Positions 52,933-62,916 of a DNA stretch of 64,000 nucleotides are shown one piece after another. The position numbers and the translations under genes are program-made. Below the pieces are notes generated by a model, which saw only the letters and a list, made by a program, of their open reading frames with translations, was not told the DNA's origin and searched no databases. This stretch comes from Microtetraspora fusca (GTDB lineage: Bacteria > Actinomycetota > Actinomycetes > Streptosporangiales > Streptosporangiaceae): NCBI RefSeq assembly GCF_001570365.1, contig NZ_BBYK01000041.1:309970-373969 (forward strand). Reading direction: 5' to 3'. Numbering within the stretch: the stretch's first letter is position 1; each line of letters opens with the position of its first letter.

Positions 52933-54201
52933 ATGAGCTCCGAGGAGCGGACGCCCGAGAACGAGAGCACGACGGGCCACGGATGGAGCCAGTTCGGCAG
53001 CACCCCGCCGCAGCACGGACAGTACGGCACCTACGGCGGCCGACCCCAGCAGGGCGACACGGCGGCGTTCGCCGCGCCCTCGCTCCAGCAGCCCGTGAAG
53101 CAGGGATGGACCGGCGGGCAGAAGGCGATCGCCGGGCTCGCCCTCGCCGCGGTGGCCCTGGGCGGCGGGGTCGCGGGGGCCTTCGTCGCGACCGGTTTCA
53201 GTGGAAGCACGACCGTCGTCTCCTCGCCGGTCCTCCCCGTGTCGAACAGCTCGGGGAACAGCATCGCGGCGGTGGCCAAGGCCATCCAGCCGTCGGTGGT
53301 GTCGATCAAGGTCAAGACCCGGACCGGCGGAGGTGAGGGGTCGGGCGTCATCCTCTCCGGCGACGGTCTGATCCTCACCAACAACCACGTGGTCGCCGAG
53401 GCCGGGCAGGGCGCGATCGTCACCGTCAAGTTCAGCGACGGGAAGACCGCCTCGGCCACGATCAAGGGCACCGACCCGGCCACCGACCTCGCGGTGATCC
53501 AGGCGCAGGACGTCTCCGGCCTCACCCCGGCGAGCCTCGGCGACAGTGACCGGCTCCAGGTGGGCGACTCGGTTCTCGCGATCGGCAGCCCGCTCGGCCT
53601 GGAGGGCTCGGTGACCTCGGGCATCGTGAGCGCGCTCGACCGTACGCTGACGGAGGGCGGCCAGGAGCAGCAGCCGCAGTTCCCCTGGGGGCAGGAGCAG
53701 CAGCAGCCGGCCCAGCAGGTGACCATCGGCGGCATGATCCAGACCGACGCGGCGATCAATCCGGGCAACTCCGGTGGCGCGCTGGTCAACGCGGCCGGTC
53801 AGGTGATCGGCATCAACACCGCCATCGCGACCTCGGGCTCCAGCTCCGGCAACATCGGCGTCGGCTTCGCCATCCCGATCAACACGGCCAAGCAGGTGTC
53901 CGAGCAGCTCATCAAGACGGGCAAGGCGACCCACGCCTGGCTCGGCGTGAGCGTCGCTGACGCGACCGGCGAGGCGGCCGGCGCGGTGATCGCGTCGATC
54001 ACCAAGGGCAGCCCCGCCGACAAGGCCGGCCTCAAGGAGGCCGACCTGATCACCAAGATCGACAACACGCTCGTCGGTGACGCGGAGACGCTGGTCGGCG
54101 TCATCCGCCGCCACCAGCCGGGCGACGAGATCACCCTGACCTACACCCGGAACGGCCGGCCCTCCACCGCCACCTTCACCCTCACCGAGAACAGCAACTG
54201 A
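52933..54201 (+). CDS. HtrA/DegP-type serine protease with PDZ domain
   Basis: This 422-residue protein has a Gln/Gly/Ser-rich cytoplasmic N-terminus of about 60 residues and one membrane helix (AIAGLALAAVALGGGVAGAF). The trypsin-like domain has a full triad: His in LTNNHVVAEA, Asp in DPATDLAVIQ, Ser in NPGNSGGALVN. A PDZ domain occupies about 330-420 (AWLGVSVADATGEAAGAVIA). An insertion rich in Gln (GGQEQQPQFPWGQEQQQPAQ) lies between Asp and Ser. It is predicted to be membrane-anchored with the protease outside, acting in envelope protein quality control. ATG at 52933 follows AGGGGGAAG. It ends at a good terminator. Confidence 0.92.
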   Translation: MSSEERTPENESTTGHGWSQFGSTPPQHGQYGTYGGRPQQGDTAAFAAPSLQQPVKQGWTGGQKAIAGLALAAVALGGGVAGAFVATGFSGSTTVVSSPVLPVSNSSGNSIAAVAKAIQPSVVSIKVKTRTGGGEGSGVILSGDGLILTNNHVVAEAGQGAIVTVKFSDGKTASATIKGTDPATDLAVIQAQDVSGLTPASLGDSDRLQVGDSVLAIGSPLGLEGSVTSGIVSALDRTLTEGGQEQQPQFPWGQEQQQPAQQVTIGGMIQTDAAINPGNSGGALVNAAGQVIGINTAIATSGSSSGNIGVGFAIPINTAKQVSEQLIKTGKATHAWLGVSVADATGEAAGAVIASITKGSPADKAGLKEADLITKIDNTLVGDAETLVGVIRRHQPGDEITLTYTRNGRPSTATFTLTENSN

Positions 54202-54222
54202 CCGGACCCCATCGATTCGTCC

Positions 54223-54276
54223 CCGCCCGGGCTCCGCGCCGACCTCCGAGGTCCGGCTGCCGCCCGGGCGGTTTTT
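54223..54276 (+). terminator. Rho-independent terminator after htrA-like gene
   Basis: CCGCCCGGGC (54223-54232) pairs with GCCCGGGCGG (54262-54271), enclosing a smaller GACCT/AGGTC stem, and is followed at once by five T residues (54272-54276). It is the clearest intrinsic terminator in the window. Confidence 0.9.
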
Positions 54277-54414
54277 CGTCGTCCCCCGGTGACGGCCGGA
54301 AGGGGACCACGCGGGGAAGTCCGGGCCGACGGAGCTCGCCTTCCCGCCGAGAGCGTTCCGAGCGGACGACGCGCGGGACCAGGCGCGCACCGGCGTATCG
54401 GGACGCAGCCGAGG

Positions 54415-56193
54415 TCAGCTGTCGGAGGCGCGGGATGACGCGATCAGGGTCTCGGACTCCCACAGATCCCGGTAGTAGCCGGGTGCCGACACCAGCTCGG
54501 CGTGCGTGCCGCGCTGGGTCACCCGGCCGTCCTCCAGGACCACGATCTCGTCGACCTGCTCCAGCCCGCGCAGCCGGTGGGTGACGAGCAGGGTCGTCCG
54601 GCCCCGCGTCGCGTCGAGCAGGTCGGCGGTCAGCGCGTCGGCCGTCTCCTCGTCCAGAGCCTCCGCCGGCTCGTCGAGCAGCAGCACCGACGGGTCGAAG
54701 AGCAGGGCCCGCGCGAGCGCCAGACGCTGGAGCTGGCCGCCCGACACGGTCCGGCCGTCCTCGCCGAGCACCGTGTCCCAGCCGGTGCGGTCCGCCCACG
54801 CGTCCAGCCGTGCCCGCCGTACGGCCTCGGCCAGCTCGCCTTCGGACGCCTCCGGCCCGGCGAGGCGCAGGTTGTCGCGGAACGGCGCCTGGAACACGTA
54901 CGGATCCTGGGTCAGCCCCGTCATCACCGCGCGGACGTCGTCCGTGGCGTAGGAACGGATGTCCGCCCCGTTGATCCTGATGGTTCCCGACTCGACGTCC
55001 ACGGTGCGCATCAGCGCGGACAGCAGGGTGCTCTTCCCGGCTCCGCTCGGCCCGACGACCGCCATCCTCCGGCCCGGGGTGAGGGTCAGGCTGACCCCGT
55101 CGAGCGCGGGGGCGCGGTCGCCGTGGCGGACGACGAGGTCCGCCACCTCCACGGTCAGCGGCGCCTCCGGCGGCGGCGCGGGCGCGTCCGGTTCGGTCAC
55201 CGCCACCGGGGTCGCCCGGATCTCCGCCAGCCTGCGCAGCGCGGCGGACACCCCCGCGAAGCGCTCCCCGGCCGCGGCCAGCGGCAGCACCGGCTCGAAG
55301 GAGACCAGCGCGGTCAGGGCGAGAACGGCGGTCGCCACCTGGCCGAGCCCGGCGGACTGGGCGATCAGCGTGATCGCCGCCACGGTCGATCCCTGGAGAA
55401 GGACGCCGAGACCGAGGGCGGTCGCGTTGATCCTGGACTGCCCCCGCTCCAGCGCGGCGAGACGGGCGTCCGCCGCCATGCCCTCTGAGAGCGCCCGCTC
55501 CTTCGCCCCGTACGCGGCGAGGTCGGCCGCGCCGTGGACCAGGTCGGCCACCCGGGCCGCCAGCTCGGCTCGCGCCGGGGCGATCCTGGCCGACCAGCGG
55601 CGGGCGGCGGCGGCCGTGCCCGCGGGGAGGAGCACGCCCGCGACCAGCAGCCCGAGGGCGAGCACGAGCGCGGCCACCGGCAGCAGGAACGCGCCGATGA
55701 CGACGGCCGCGACCCCGGTGAGCAGCGCGGCGATCGCGGGCAGCAGGCAGCGGACCAGCAGGTCCTGCACCGCCTCGGTGTCGTCCACCATGCGGCTGAG
55801 CAGGTCGGCGCCGCGCTGGCGGAGCGGCCCGGCGGGGATCAGCGACTCGTACAGCCGCTCCCGCGTGGCCGCCTGCGCGCGCAGCGCGACGTCGTGCCCG
55901 GTGAGGCGCTCCGCGTAGCGCAGCACGCCCTTGCCGGTCGCGAACGCGCGCACTCCGACGATCGCGACCGAGAGCGCGGCCAGCGGCGGCTGCTCGGCGG
56001 CCCGGGTGATCAGCCACGCCGCCGACGCGATCAGCGCGACCCCTGCCAGGTCGGCGGCCGAACCGGCGAGCGCGGCGACGACCAGCCTGCGGGCCATCCC
56101 CGGGCCGAGAAGCGTCCTGATCATCCGGGCTCCCCGGACGCTCCCGCCGGCGCGGCCACTCGCCGTGCCGGTGGTGTCGGTCGTGGCGGTCAT
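54415..56193 (-). CDS. cydC: ABC exporter subunit CydC
   Basis: This 592-residue half-transporter has six predicted helices (residues 20-310) and an ABC domain with Walker A GPSGAGKST, signature VSGGQLQRLALARAL and Walker B VLLLDEPAEALDEE; EPAEALD departs from the common EPTEHLD. VRAFATGKGVLRYAERLTGH is a CydC-type segment. CydDC exports glutathione/cysteine or heme-related compounds and is needed for assembly of cytochrome bd oxidase. Its ATG overlaps the cydD stop. No cydAB genes are in the window, so the pair stands apart from its usual partners here. Confidence 0.92.
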   Translation of the reverse strand: MTATTDTTGTASGRAGGSVRGARMIRTLLGPGMARRLVVAALAGSAADLAGVALIASAAWLITRAAEQPPLAALSVAIVGVRAFATGKGVLRYAERLTGHDVALRAQAATRERLYESLIPAGPLRQRGADLLSRMVDDTEAVQDLLVRCLLPAIAALLTGVAAVVIGAFLLPVAALVLALGLLVAGVLLPAGTAAAARRWSARIAPARAELAARVADLVHGAADLAAYGAKERALSEGMAADARLAALERGQSRINATALGLGVLLQGSTVAAITLIAQSAGLGQVATAVLALTALVSFEPVLPLAAAGERFAGVSAALRRLAEIRATPVAVTEPDAPAPPPEAPLTVEVADLVVRHGDRAPALDGVSLTLTPGRRMAVVGPSGAGKSTLLSALMRTVDVESGTIRINGADIRSYATDDVRAVMTGLTQDPYVFQAPFRDNLRLAGPEASEGELAEAVRRARLDAWADRTGWDTVLGEDGRTVSGGQLQRLALARALLFDPSVLLLDEPAEALDEETADALTADLLDATRGRTTLLVTHRLRGLEQVDEIVVLEDGRVTQRGTHAELVSAPGYYRDLWESETLIASSRASDS

Positions 56194-57890
56194 CGGGCGT
56201 CGCCCCCTTCCGCCGCGAGGGCGTCGGCGTGGCGGTCGTGGACGATCCGGCCCGCCCCGATGCGGACGACCCGGTCGGCGAGGCCGATCATCGCGGGGCG
56301 GTGCGCCACCACGATCGCCGTACGGCCCTCGGCCAGGGTGCGGGTGGCCTCCACCACGGCGGCCTCGCTGCGGCCGTCCAGGCGGGCGGTGGGCTCGTCG
56401 AGCAGCAGAACCTCCGCCGACGGCCGGCAGAAGGCCCGGGCCAGCGCGACCCGCTGGCGCTGCCCCGCCGACAGGTTCACACCGCGCTCGCCGAGCACCG
56501 TCTCGTAGCCCTGCGGCATCGCCTCGACGAAGCCGGCGGCCTGCGCGGAGGCCGCCGCCGCGCGGATCTGCTCGGGGGAGGCGTCGCCGCCCAGCCCGAT
56601 GTTGTCCGCGACCGACATGGCGAACAGGTGCGGCCGCTGCGGCACGAAGGCCAGTCTGCGGCGCCATTCGTCCGGGTCGAGGGTGGCGAGATCGACGCCG
56701 TCGACCAGCACCCGGCCCTCGGACGGCGTGACGAACCCGAGGAGCAGGTGGAGCAGCGTGCTCTTCCCGCCGCCGCTCTCTCCGACGAGCGCGACCCGCT
56801 CGCCGGGCGCGACGACGAGGGACACGTCGTCGAGCGCGGGCTCTTCCCGGCCGGGATAGCGGACGGTCACGTGCTCAAGGCGGATCTCCGGGGGCCGCGT
56901 GCCTTCGCGACGGGCCTCCCGGGGCCGGGCGTCCCGCGTCCCCGCGGCCCGGTCGTCCCGGTCCCCGGACGCCGGGGTGAGCAGGGCGAACGCCTCGTCC
57001 GCGGCCGCCACACCTTCGACGGACGCGTGGAACTTCGTGCCCATCGCCCGCAGCGGCAGGTACGCCTCCGGAGCGAGCAGGAGGACGAGCAGGGCCGTGT
57101 CGAGGTGGAGCGAGCCCGACAGCAGCCGGAGCCCGACGGGAACGGCCACGAGGGCGAGCGAGAGCGAGGCGACGAGCTCCAGCACCAGGGACGACAGGAA
57201 CGCCACCCGCAACGTGCGCATCGTGGCCGCCCGGTGGGCGGCGGCGACCTCGCGGATCACCGTGGACTGGTAGCGCGCCCGCCCGAAGGCCCGGAGCGTC
57301 GGCAGGCCGCGCACCACGTCCAGGAAGTGCCCGCCGAGCCGGGACAGCGCCCGCCACTGCCGTTCGGTCACGGTCTTGGTCGTCCACCCCACCAGAGCGC
57401 CGAAGACCGGGATGAGCGGAAGCGTGACCAGGACGATCAGCGCGCTGGCGAGGTCGGCGACGAAGAGCCGGGCCAGCACGGCGATGGGCACGACGGACGC
57501 GACCGCCGCCGCGGGCAGGTACCCGGTCAGGTAGGGATCGAGCGCGTCGAGGCCGCGGCCCACGAGCGTGACCAGCTCACCCGAGCGCGATCCCGCCGGT
57601 CCGGACTCCTGGAACCGCCGCATCAGCCGGGCGCGCAGGACCGACTTGACGCCGGTGGCCGTACGGCCGGCCGACACACCCTGGAGCCAGCCGAGCGCGC
57701 CGCGCACGACCACGACCCCGACCAGGGGGAGGAGGGCCGCCACGGCGAACCTCCCGGACAGCACGCCCGAGAGCAGCTCGGCCTGCGCGAGCACGAGCAG
57801 ACCGGCGAGGACGGCGGCGGCGAGGCAGACGGCCAGATGGCGCCGCACGGCCGGTTCCGCGCGGGCGAGCCGCAGGAGATCTTTGTGCAT
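56190..57890 (-). CDS. cydD: ABC exporter subunit CydD
   Basis: This 566-residue half-transporter has an N-terminal membrane domain with LVTLVGRGLDALDPYLTGYL and LPTLRAFGRARYQS, segments typical of CydD. The ABC domain has Walker A GESGGGKST, signature LSAGQRQRVALARAF and Walker B VLLLDEPTARLD. It forms the heterodimer with CydC. AAGGA precedes the ATG at 57890. A variable linker of about 30 charged residues (RDDRAAGTRDARPREARREG) joins the two domains. Confidence 0.92.
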   Translation of the reverse strand: MHKDLLRLARAEPAVRRHLAVCLAAAVLAGLLVLAQAELLSGVLSGRFAVAALLPLVGVVVVRGALGWLQGVSAGRTATGVKSVLRARLMRRFQESGPAGSRSGELVTLVGRGLDALDPYLTGYLPAAAVASVVPIAVLARLFVADLASALIVLVTLPLIPVFGALVGWTTKTVTERQWRALSRLGGHFLDVVRGLPTLRAFGRARYQSTVIREVAAAHRAATMRTLRVAFLSSLVLELVASLSLALVAVPVGLRLLSGSLHLDTALLVLLLAPEAYLPLRAMGTKFHASVEGVAAADEAFALLTPASGDRDDRAAGTRDARPREARREGTRPPEIRLEHVTVRYPGREEPALDDVSLVVAPGERVALVGESGGGKSTLLHLLLGFVTPSEGRVLVDGVDLATLDPDEWRRRLAFVPQRPHLFAMSVADNIGLGGDASPEQIRAAAASAQAAGFVEAMPQGYETVLGERGVNLSAGQRQRVALARAFCRPSAEVLLLDEPTARLDGRSEAAVVEATRTLAEGRTAIVVAHRPAMIGLADRVVRIGAGRIVHDRHADALAAEGGDAR

Positions 57891-58185
57891 ATATCCTTCA
57901 GTATTCCCGAAAGCCCGCAGTGCCCCCGACGTGCGCGATCTCGTGAGCCGGAGAGAGCGTGCACGATCGCCACGGCGCCCGGGCGGCCTCTCGGACGGAA
58001 ACGATCGAGGCCGCGGGACCACCATGGCATCCGGTGGGGCCGGTGCCGATTTCGGGGCGGGCGTTGCACCGCCGTCGCCGCCGAGGTGAGCCGGTTCCCG
58101 ATGATCCCGAGACCGTGGTGCGCAGCACGTGGTGCTCGACGGGATCGCGGCCGGAGGTAGCGGCCGTCTCGGTCAGGGCCGGAGG

Positions 58186-59775
58186 TCAGGGCCGCGGCCG
58201 GGGAAGATCGCCGGAATCGCCGGGCCGGCGCGCCACCCGGGCCGTCAGATCGGCGCGTACGGCGACGCCGGAGCGAGTGGGACGCGTACGGGACACAGTG
58301 CCACGGACGGCGGATGCCCCGGCACGCGGGCGGGGCACGACGGCGCGCGCGCCGGGCGGCGGCGCCTGCGCGGGAACGCCGCTCCCCGTCCACGGCGGGC
58401 GGCGGGCCACGTGCTGGGGAGCCGAGGACGACCACAGCAGGCTCCCGGCGGCGACCGCGGCGACGAGGACCAGCCAGGCGAGCGCGCGGCCGGTCCGCAG
58501 GCCGTACCCGCACAGCAGCCAGTAGACGCCGAGGACGGCCCGGGCGGCGGGACCGGCGGCGGCCATCCGGCGCATCTCCATCGCGCCGAACGCGAAGTCG
58601 GTCGCGGTGCGGTCGTCGTCCACCCGCAGGCCCGTGTACAGATGTTTCAGACGGCCGGGATCGAGCGCCGGCCGGGCCGGGCCGAAGCGCCAGGCGTGCT
58701 CGTCGGCGAGGATCTGGCGCCTGCTCCACCACCGGACGGGCGGCCAGCTCAGCCGGAGCTGGACGCCGCGCGGGGTGGTGGCGAACACGCAGCCGGACAG
58801 CCGCAGCCGTCCCGGGTCGGGCACCCCGGCGAGGTGGCATCCGCTCAGGTCCGCGCCCGACAGGGTCAGCCGGTCGACGTCGAGCCGTTCCAGGGACAGC
58901 ACCCGCACCCGGCCGGAGCGGCGCACGACGCTCGCCTGGCCGCGGGAGACGAGGCCGTGCAGGTCCACGTCGGCGTCGTCGAGCCGGAGCGTCAGCCGTC
59001 CCTCGGTCCGGGCGTTCCTGAGGTCGACCAGGCAGCCGGACGCGTCGATCTCCAGCTTGCCGTCGGCCCGCGCCCCCGCGAGGTTGAGCCGCCCGGCGAC
59101 CGATCTGGGAGACAGGAACGCCCCGTCCGTGAACCGCGCGCCCTCGAACGCGGCGGCGCCGTCGAACCAGGCACGGGACAGGGAGACGGCCCGCCGGAAC
59201 CGGGCGCCGCGAAACCGGGCCTCGCCGTGGAACAGGGTGCCGTCGAACGAGGTGAACCCGCGGAACTCGGCCCGGTCGAAGGACGCCGACGACAGGCAGG
59301 CGTCGCCGAAGAGCGCGTCGCTGCCCACGCTGGACCGGTCGAACGAGGCGTGGCCGTGGACGCGGGAGCCGTGCATGGTCAGCTCGCGGGCGAACACCGC
59401 CTCGCCGAAGGAGGCGTTGCCGGTGAACCGGGCGCCGAAGAACGAGGCCAGGCCGTCGAAGCGGGCCCGGTCGAACGTCGCGTCGCCCAGGAACTCCACC
59501 CCGGCGAACCGCGCGGGACCGGTGAAGCGGGCCAGGTCGAAACGGGCCCGGCCGAGGCGGCGGCCGGCCGCGTCCAGCACGAGGTCGAGCAGTTCGGCGC
59601 TCACCGCCGTGCCGCGCAGATCGACGGCGTGTCCGGGGGAGAGGGCCCGGAGCGCGGACTCCAGCTCGCCGGGGTCCAGGTGCGCCAGACAGCGTCCGTA
59701 CGGCGGATGCGCGGCGCCGGGGCAGTCGTCGCGCGCGCACGTGATCCAGCCGACGTCGAGAAGGCTTGGGGGCAT
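58186..59775 (-). CDS. Pentapeptide-repeat membrane protein
   Basis: This 529-residue protein begins with a small Cys/His motif (CARDDCPGAAHPPYGRCLAH) that may bind zinc. About 25 A(D/N)LxF/ARF-type pentapeptide repeats follow at about residues 75-330 (for example RARFDLARFTGPARFAGVEF and DATFDRARFDGLASFFGARF), forming a right-handed beta-helix. A hydrophobic pair of helices at about 415-465 (RALAWLVLVAAVAAGSLLWS) anchors it. The last 65 residues are basic and disordered. Pentapeptide proteins can mimic DNA or scaffold others; the membrane anchor makes a gyrase-protection role less likely. The function is unknown. Confidence 0.85.
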   Translation of the reverse strand: MPPSLLDVGWITCARDDCPGAAHPPYGRCLAHLDPGELESALRALSPGHAVDLRGTAVSAELLDLVLDAAGRRLGRARFDLARFTGPARFAGVEFLGDATFDRARFDGLASFFGARFTGNASFGEAVFARELTMHGSRVHGHASFDRSSVGSDALFGDACLSSASFDRAEFRGFTSFDGTLFHGEARFRGARFRRAVSLSRAWFDGAAAFEGARFTDGAFLSPRSVAGRLNLAGARADGKLEIDASGCLVDLRNARTEGRLTLRLDDADVDLHGLVSRGQASVVRRSGRVRVLSLERLDVDRLTLSGADLSGCHLAGVPDPGRLRLSGCVFATTPRGVQLRLSWPPVRWWSRRQILADEHAWRFGPARPALDPGRLKHLYTGLRVDDDRTATDFAFGAMEMRRMAAAGPAARAVLGVYWLLCGYGLRTGRALAWLVLVAAVAAGSLLWSSSAPQHVARRPPWTGSGVPAQAPPPGARAVVPRPRAGASAVRGTVSRTRPTRSGVAVRADLTARVARRPGDSGDLPRPRP

Positions 59776-59945
59776 AGGAGAGACATACCCGCATTCGCCG
59801 GTGTACAGGACGTTCGCGGTGAGTGAGGCTTCGGTCCCGGAAAGGTGAGGTGGTCGGTCGCCGTGCGCGCCGGGGGCGGCCGGATGGAATGCTGGGCGGT
59901 GGGCACGTGGTTATGCGGGCGAAAACGCAGACGAGAGGAGTCGCC

Positions 59946-60314
59946 GTGGCGACCATCGAGGTAACCGAGAAGAACTTCAACGACATCGCCGACAAGGGCA
60001 TCGTCCTGCTGGACTTCTGGGCGTCGTGGTGCGGCCCCTGCCGTTCGTTCGCGCCGATCTTCGAGAAGGCGTCGGAGCAGCACTCCGACATCACGTTCGG
60101 CAAGATCGACACGGAGGCCCAGCCCGCTCTGTCGGAAGGGTTCGACATCACGGCGATCCCCACGATCATGGCGATCCGGGACGGCATCGTGGTCTTCGCC
60201 CAGCCGGGGGCGCTGCCCGCTCCGGCGCTCGAGGACCTGATCAAGCAGCTCCGCGGGCTCGACATGGACGCCATCCGCGCCGAGATCGCGGCGGAGGTGG
60301 AGCAGAAGAAGTAA
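59946..60314 (+). CDS. Thioredoxin
   Basis: This 122-residue protein has the redox motif WCGPC in [20 protein letters not shown] and the cis-Pro in [13 protein letters not shown]. It is cytoplasmic, with no signal peptide. It differs from a minimal thioredoxin by a 15-residue C-terminal helix ([15 protein letters not shown]), a feature of a common second actinobacterial thioredoxin subgroup. GTG at 59946 follows AGAGGAG. It is monocistronic and divergent from the pentapeptide gene. Confidence 0.93.
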   Translation: MATIEVTEKNFNDIADKGIVLLDFWASWCGPCRSFAPIFEKASEQHSDITFGKIDTEAQPALSEGFDITAIPTIMAIRDGIVVFAQPGALPAPALEDLIKQLRGLDMDAIRAEIAAEVEQKK

Positions 60315-60464
60315 GGCCCGTACCGGCCCGCGTGCGCGCGGGCTGGTGGCCGGGCCGTCCCGAGCCGTCGGCGAAGATCCGACGGCCCGGCGAGGGCCGC
60401 CGGTTCACGAGCGGTGCTCGGAACCGGCGGTTCGGCGTCGTACGGCGCCGCCGAAGCGCACCGC

Positions 60465-61802
60465 TCAGTGCTGCGAGCGGTAGAGCTCCGCGACGCGGAA
60501 GGCCAGATCCAGCGACTGGCCGCGGTTGAGGCGCGGGTCGCAGGCGGTCTCGTAGCGCAGCGCCAGGTCCTCCTCCACTATCGGGTGGCCGCCGCCCACG
60601 CACTCGGTCACGTCGTCACCCGTGAACTCGATGTGGATGCCGCCCGGGTGGGTGCCCAGCGCCCGGTGCACCTCGAAGAACCCGGCCACCTCGTCCAGCA
60701 CGTCGTCCAGGTGGCGGGTCTTGTGGCCGCTCGGGGCCTCGAAGGTGTTGCCGTGCATCGGGTCGCAGATCCACGCCACCGAGGCGCCGCCGGCCGTGAC
60801 CTTCTCCACCAGCGTCGGCAGCGCCTCGCGGACCTTGCCGGCGCCCATGCGGCTGATGAAGGTGAGTCGTCCGGGCTCGTTGTCCGGGTTGAGCTTCTCG
60901 ACCAGCGTGAGCGCCTCCTCGGGCGTGGTCGTCGGCCCGAGCTTCACCCCGATCGGGTTCTGGATCTTGCTGAAGAACTCGACGTGCGCGCCGTCGAGCT
61001 GCCGGGTGCGCTCGCCGATCCACACCATGTGCGCCGACACGTCGTACGGCAGGCCGGTCCGGGAGTCGATGCGGGTGAGCGCGCGGTCGTAGTCGAGGAT
61101 GAGCGCCTCGTGCGAGGAGTAGAAGTCCACCGTGTGGAACTCGGCCGGCTCGGGGCCGCAGGCCCGCATGAACGCGAGGGCCTGGTCGATCTCGCGGGCG
61201 AGCTGCTCGTACCGCTGCCCCGCCGGGGACGCGGCCACGAAGTCCTGGTTCCACGCGTGGACCTGGCGCAGGTCGGCGTAGCCGCCCTTGGCGAACGCGC
61301 GGGCCAGGTTCAGCGTGACGGCCGAGGAGTGGTAGGCGCGCAGCAGCCGGTCCGGGTCCGGCGTGCGGGCCTCGGCGGTGAACTCGAAGCCGTTGACCAT
61401 GTCGCCGCGGTAGGCGGGCAGCTCCACACCGTCGCGGACCTCGGTGTTCTTGGAACGCGGCTTGGCGAACTGGCCCGCCAGCCGGCCGATCTTGACGACC
61501 GGGACCTTCGCGGCGTAGGTGAGCACGATCGCCATCTGGAGCAGCGTCTTGAGCTTGTTGCGGACGTTGTCCGCGGTGGCGCCGGAGAAGGTCTCCGCGC
61601 AGTCTCCGCCCTGCAGGACGAAGGCCTCGCCGCGGGCCACGGCGGCCAGGCGCGCCTTGAGATCGTCGCACTCCCCGGCGAACACCAGGGGCGGGAGCCC
61701 CCGCAGCTCGGCCACGACCTTGTCCAGTTCGGCACGGTCGGGCCAGTCTGGCTGCTGGGCCGCAGGCAGGTCACGCCATGAATCGAGATTGTTTGCGCTC
61801 AC
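60465..61802 (-). CDS. aroG: Class II 3-deoxy-7-phosphoheptulonate synthase
   Basis: This 445-residue plant-type DAHP synthase catalyses the first step of the shikimate pathway from PEP and erythrose-4-phosphate. Diagnostic segments include FVLQGGDCAETF (metal-binding Cys), KIGRLAGQFAKPRS, WIGERTRQLDGAHVEF, GVKLGPTTTPEEAL, ISRMGAGKVRE, WICDPMHGNT and GGIHIEFTGDDVTEC. GTG at 61802 (MSANNLDSW) is preferred; the upstream codons to 61865 look non-coding. No Shine-Dalgarno is present and TAGCCT lies eight bases upstream, suggesting a leaderless mRNA. A small GGTGA-GAT-TCACC palindrome lies about 35 bp upstream. Confidence 0.95.
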   Translation of the reverse strand: MSANNLDSWRDLPAAQQPDWPDRAELDKVVAELRGLPPLVFAGECDDLKARLAAVARGEAFVLQGGDCAETFSGATADNVRNKLKTLLQMAIVLTYAAKVPVVKIGRLAGQFAKPRSKNTEVRDGVELPAYRGDMVNGFEFTAEARTPDPDRLLRAYHSSAVTLNLARAFAKGGYADLRQVHAWNQDFVAASPAGQRYEQLAREIDQALAFMRACGPEPAEFHTVDFYSSHEALILDYDRALTRIDSRTGLPYDVSAHMVWIGERTRQLDGAHVEFFSKIQNPIGVKLGPTTTPEEALTLVEKLNPDNEPGRLTFISRMGAGKVREALPTLVEKVTAGGASVAWICDPMHGNTFEAPSGHKTRHLDDVLDEVAGFFEVHRALGTHPGGIHIEFTGDDVTECVGGGHPIVEEDLALRYETACDPRLNRGQSLDLAFRVAELYRSQH

Positions 61803-61892
61803 GATATACCAGGCTATTGCACACGGTCGGTGAATCTCACCGCCCTGTCCACGGAATGAGATCACGTCGCGGACGGCCGCGCCGGGCCGGCG

Positions 61893-62897
61893 TCACCGGC
61901 CGCGAAGGACGTCGAGCGACCGCGCGAGACACTCCGCCGTGCGCGCCCGGACGGGCGCGTACGACTCTTCAGGATACTGCCGGGGGCCGTCCTCCACGAG
62001 CATGATCAGATACAGGTACGCCCGGTAAAGGGCGTCGCGGATCGGCGCCTCCGGATCCGCGGGCACGATCCCGCCCGCCTCCCGATAGCCCGCCAGCATC
62101 GGGTCGTCGTCCCGCAGGTCCTCGAACAGCGTGGGCGTGACGAAATCGGCGAGCGGATCGCCCCAGAACGCCCGTTCATGGTCGATCAGGGCCTGGATCC
62201 GCGGCGCCCCGCCACCGGCGTCTCCCGTGCCGGTGAGGAAGACGTTGCCCGGCCAGACGTCGAAGTGGACGAGCGCGGGCCGGGTCACCCGGTCCAGCGC
62301 GTACGCGTTGGCGTGGACCAGGCCGGCGATCTCCAGGAGCGAGGCGGGCAGCGGCGTCCCGTAGCGCACCGCGTCGTCGAGGATCGCCCCCACCATGGCG
62401 AGGAACGCCTCCCGCCAGCTCCGCCCGGTCAGCCCCGCGTACGGGTAGCCGAAGACGCCGTCGCCGGGGATCGTGTGCAGGCGGGCGAGGTGGCGGCCGA
62501 GCTCGAACCGTAGGTCGCTCTCCTGTTCAGGAGAGAGCGAGGCGCGGTTCCAGGGCACGCCGTCGAGCGCCGTGAGGATCAGATAGTCGCCGCCGACCAT
62601 GGGGTCGTCGTAGCGCGCGTGCAGCAGGGTCGGGAGGGGCAGGCCCGCGGCCGAGGCCAGGTGGTAGACCATGGCCTCGGTCCGCAGCAGGTCCCGCTCG
62701 TACCTCAGCAGCTCCAGGTCCGGGGGAGGTCCGACCTTGAGCACCACGTCGCGGCCGTCGTCCAGCCCGAGCCGCCACACGGCGTTGGCGAAGCCGTCGG
62801 GCAGCTCCCGCGCGGACACGACGCCCGCCCCGAGCGCGTGGAGCACCAGGGTGCTGAGCTGAGCGGGGGAGAGCCTCCGCTTCGTCCTGCTATCCAT
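61893..62897 (-). CDS. APH-family phosphotransferase
   Basis: This 334-residue protein has the APH fold: N-lobe Lys in VVLKVGPPP, catalytic loop ALVHFDVWPGNVFL (HxDxxxxN) and metal site ALIDHERAFWGDPLADF. The pattern resembles aminoglycoside and sugar or hydroxyurea-type phosphotransferases; the neighbouring aldose epimerase and glycosidase make a sugar-related substrate attractive but unproven. AGGAAAT precedes the ATG at 62897, 19 bp after the epimerase stop, so the two are probably co-transcribed. Confidence 0.85.
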   Translation of the reverse strand: MDSRTKRRLSPAQLSTLVLHALGAGVVSARELPDGFANAVWRLGLDDGRDVVLKVGPPPDLELLRYERDLLRTEAMVYHLASAAGLPLPTLLHARYDDPMVGGDYLILTALDGVPWNRASLSPEQESDLRFELGRHLARLHTIPGDGVFGYPYAGLTGRSWREAFLAMVGAILDDAVRYGTPLPASLLEIAGLVHANAYALDRVTRPALVHFDVWPGNVFLTGTGDAGGGAPRIQALIDHERAFWGDPLADFVTPTLFEDLRDDDPMLAGYREAGGIVPADPEAPIRDALYRAYLYLIMLVEDGPRQYPEESYAPVRARTAECLARSLDVLRGR

Positions 62898-62916
62898 TTG
62901 TATTTCCTGAAGGGGG

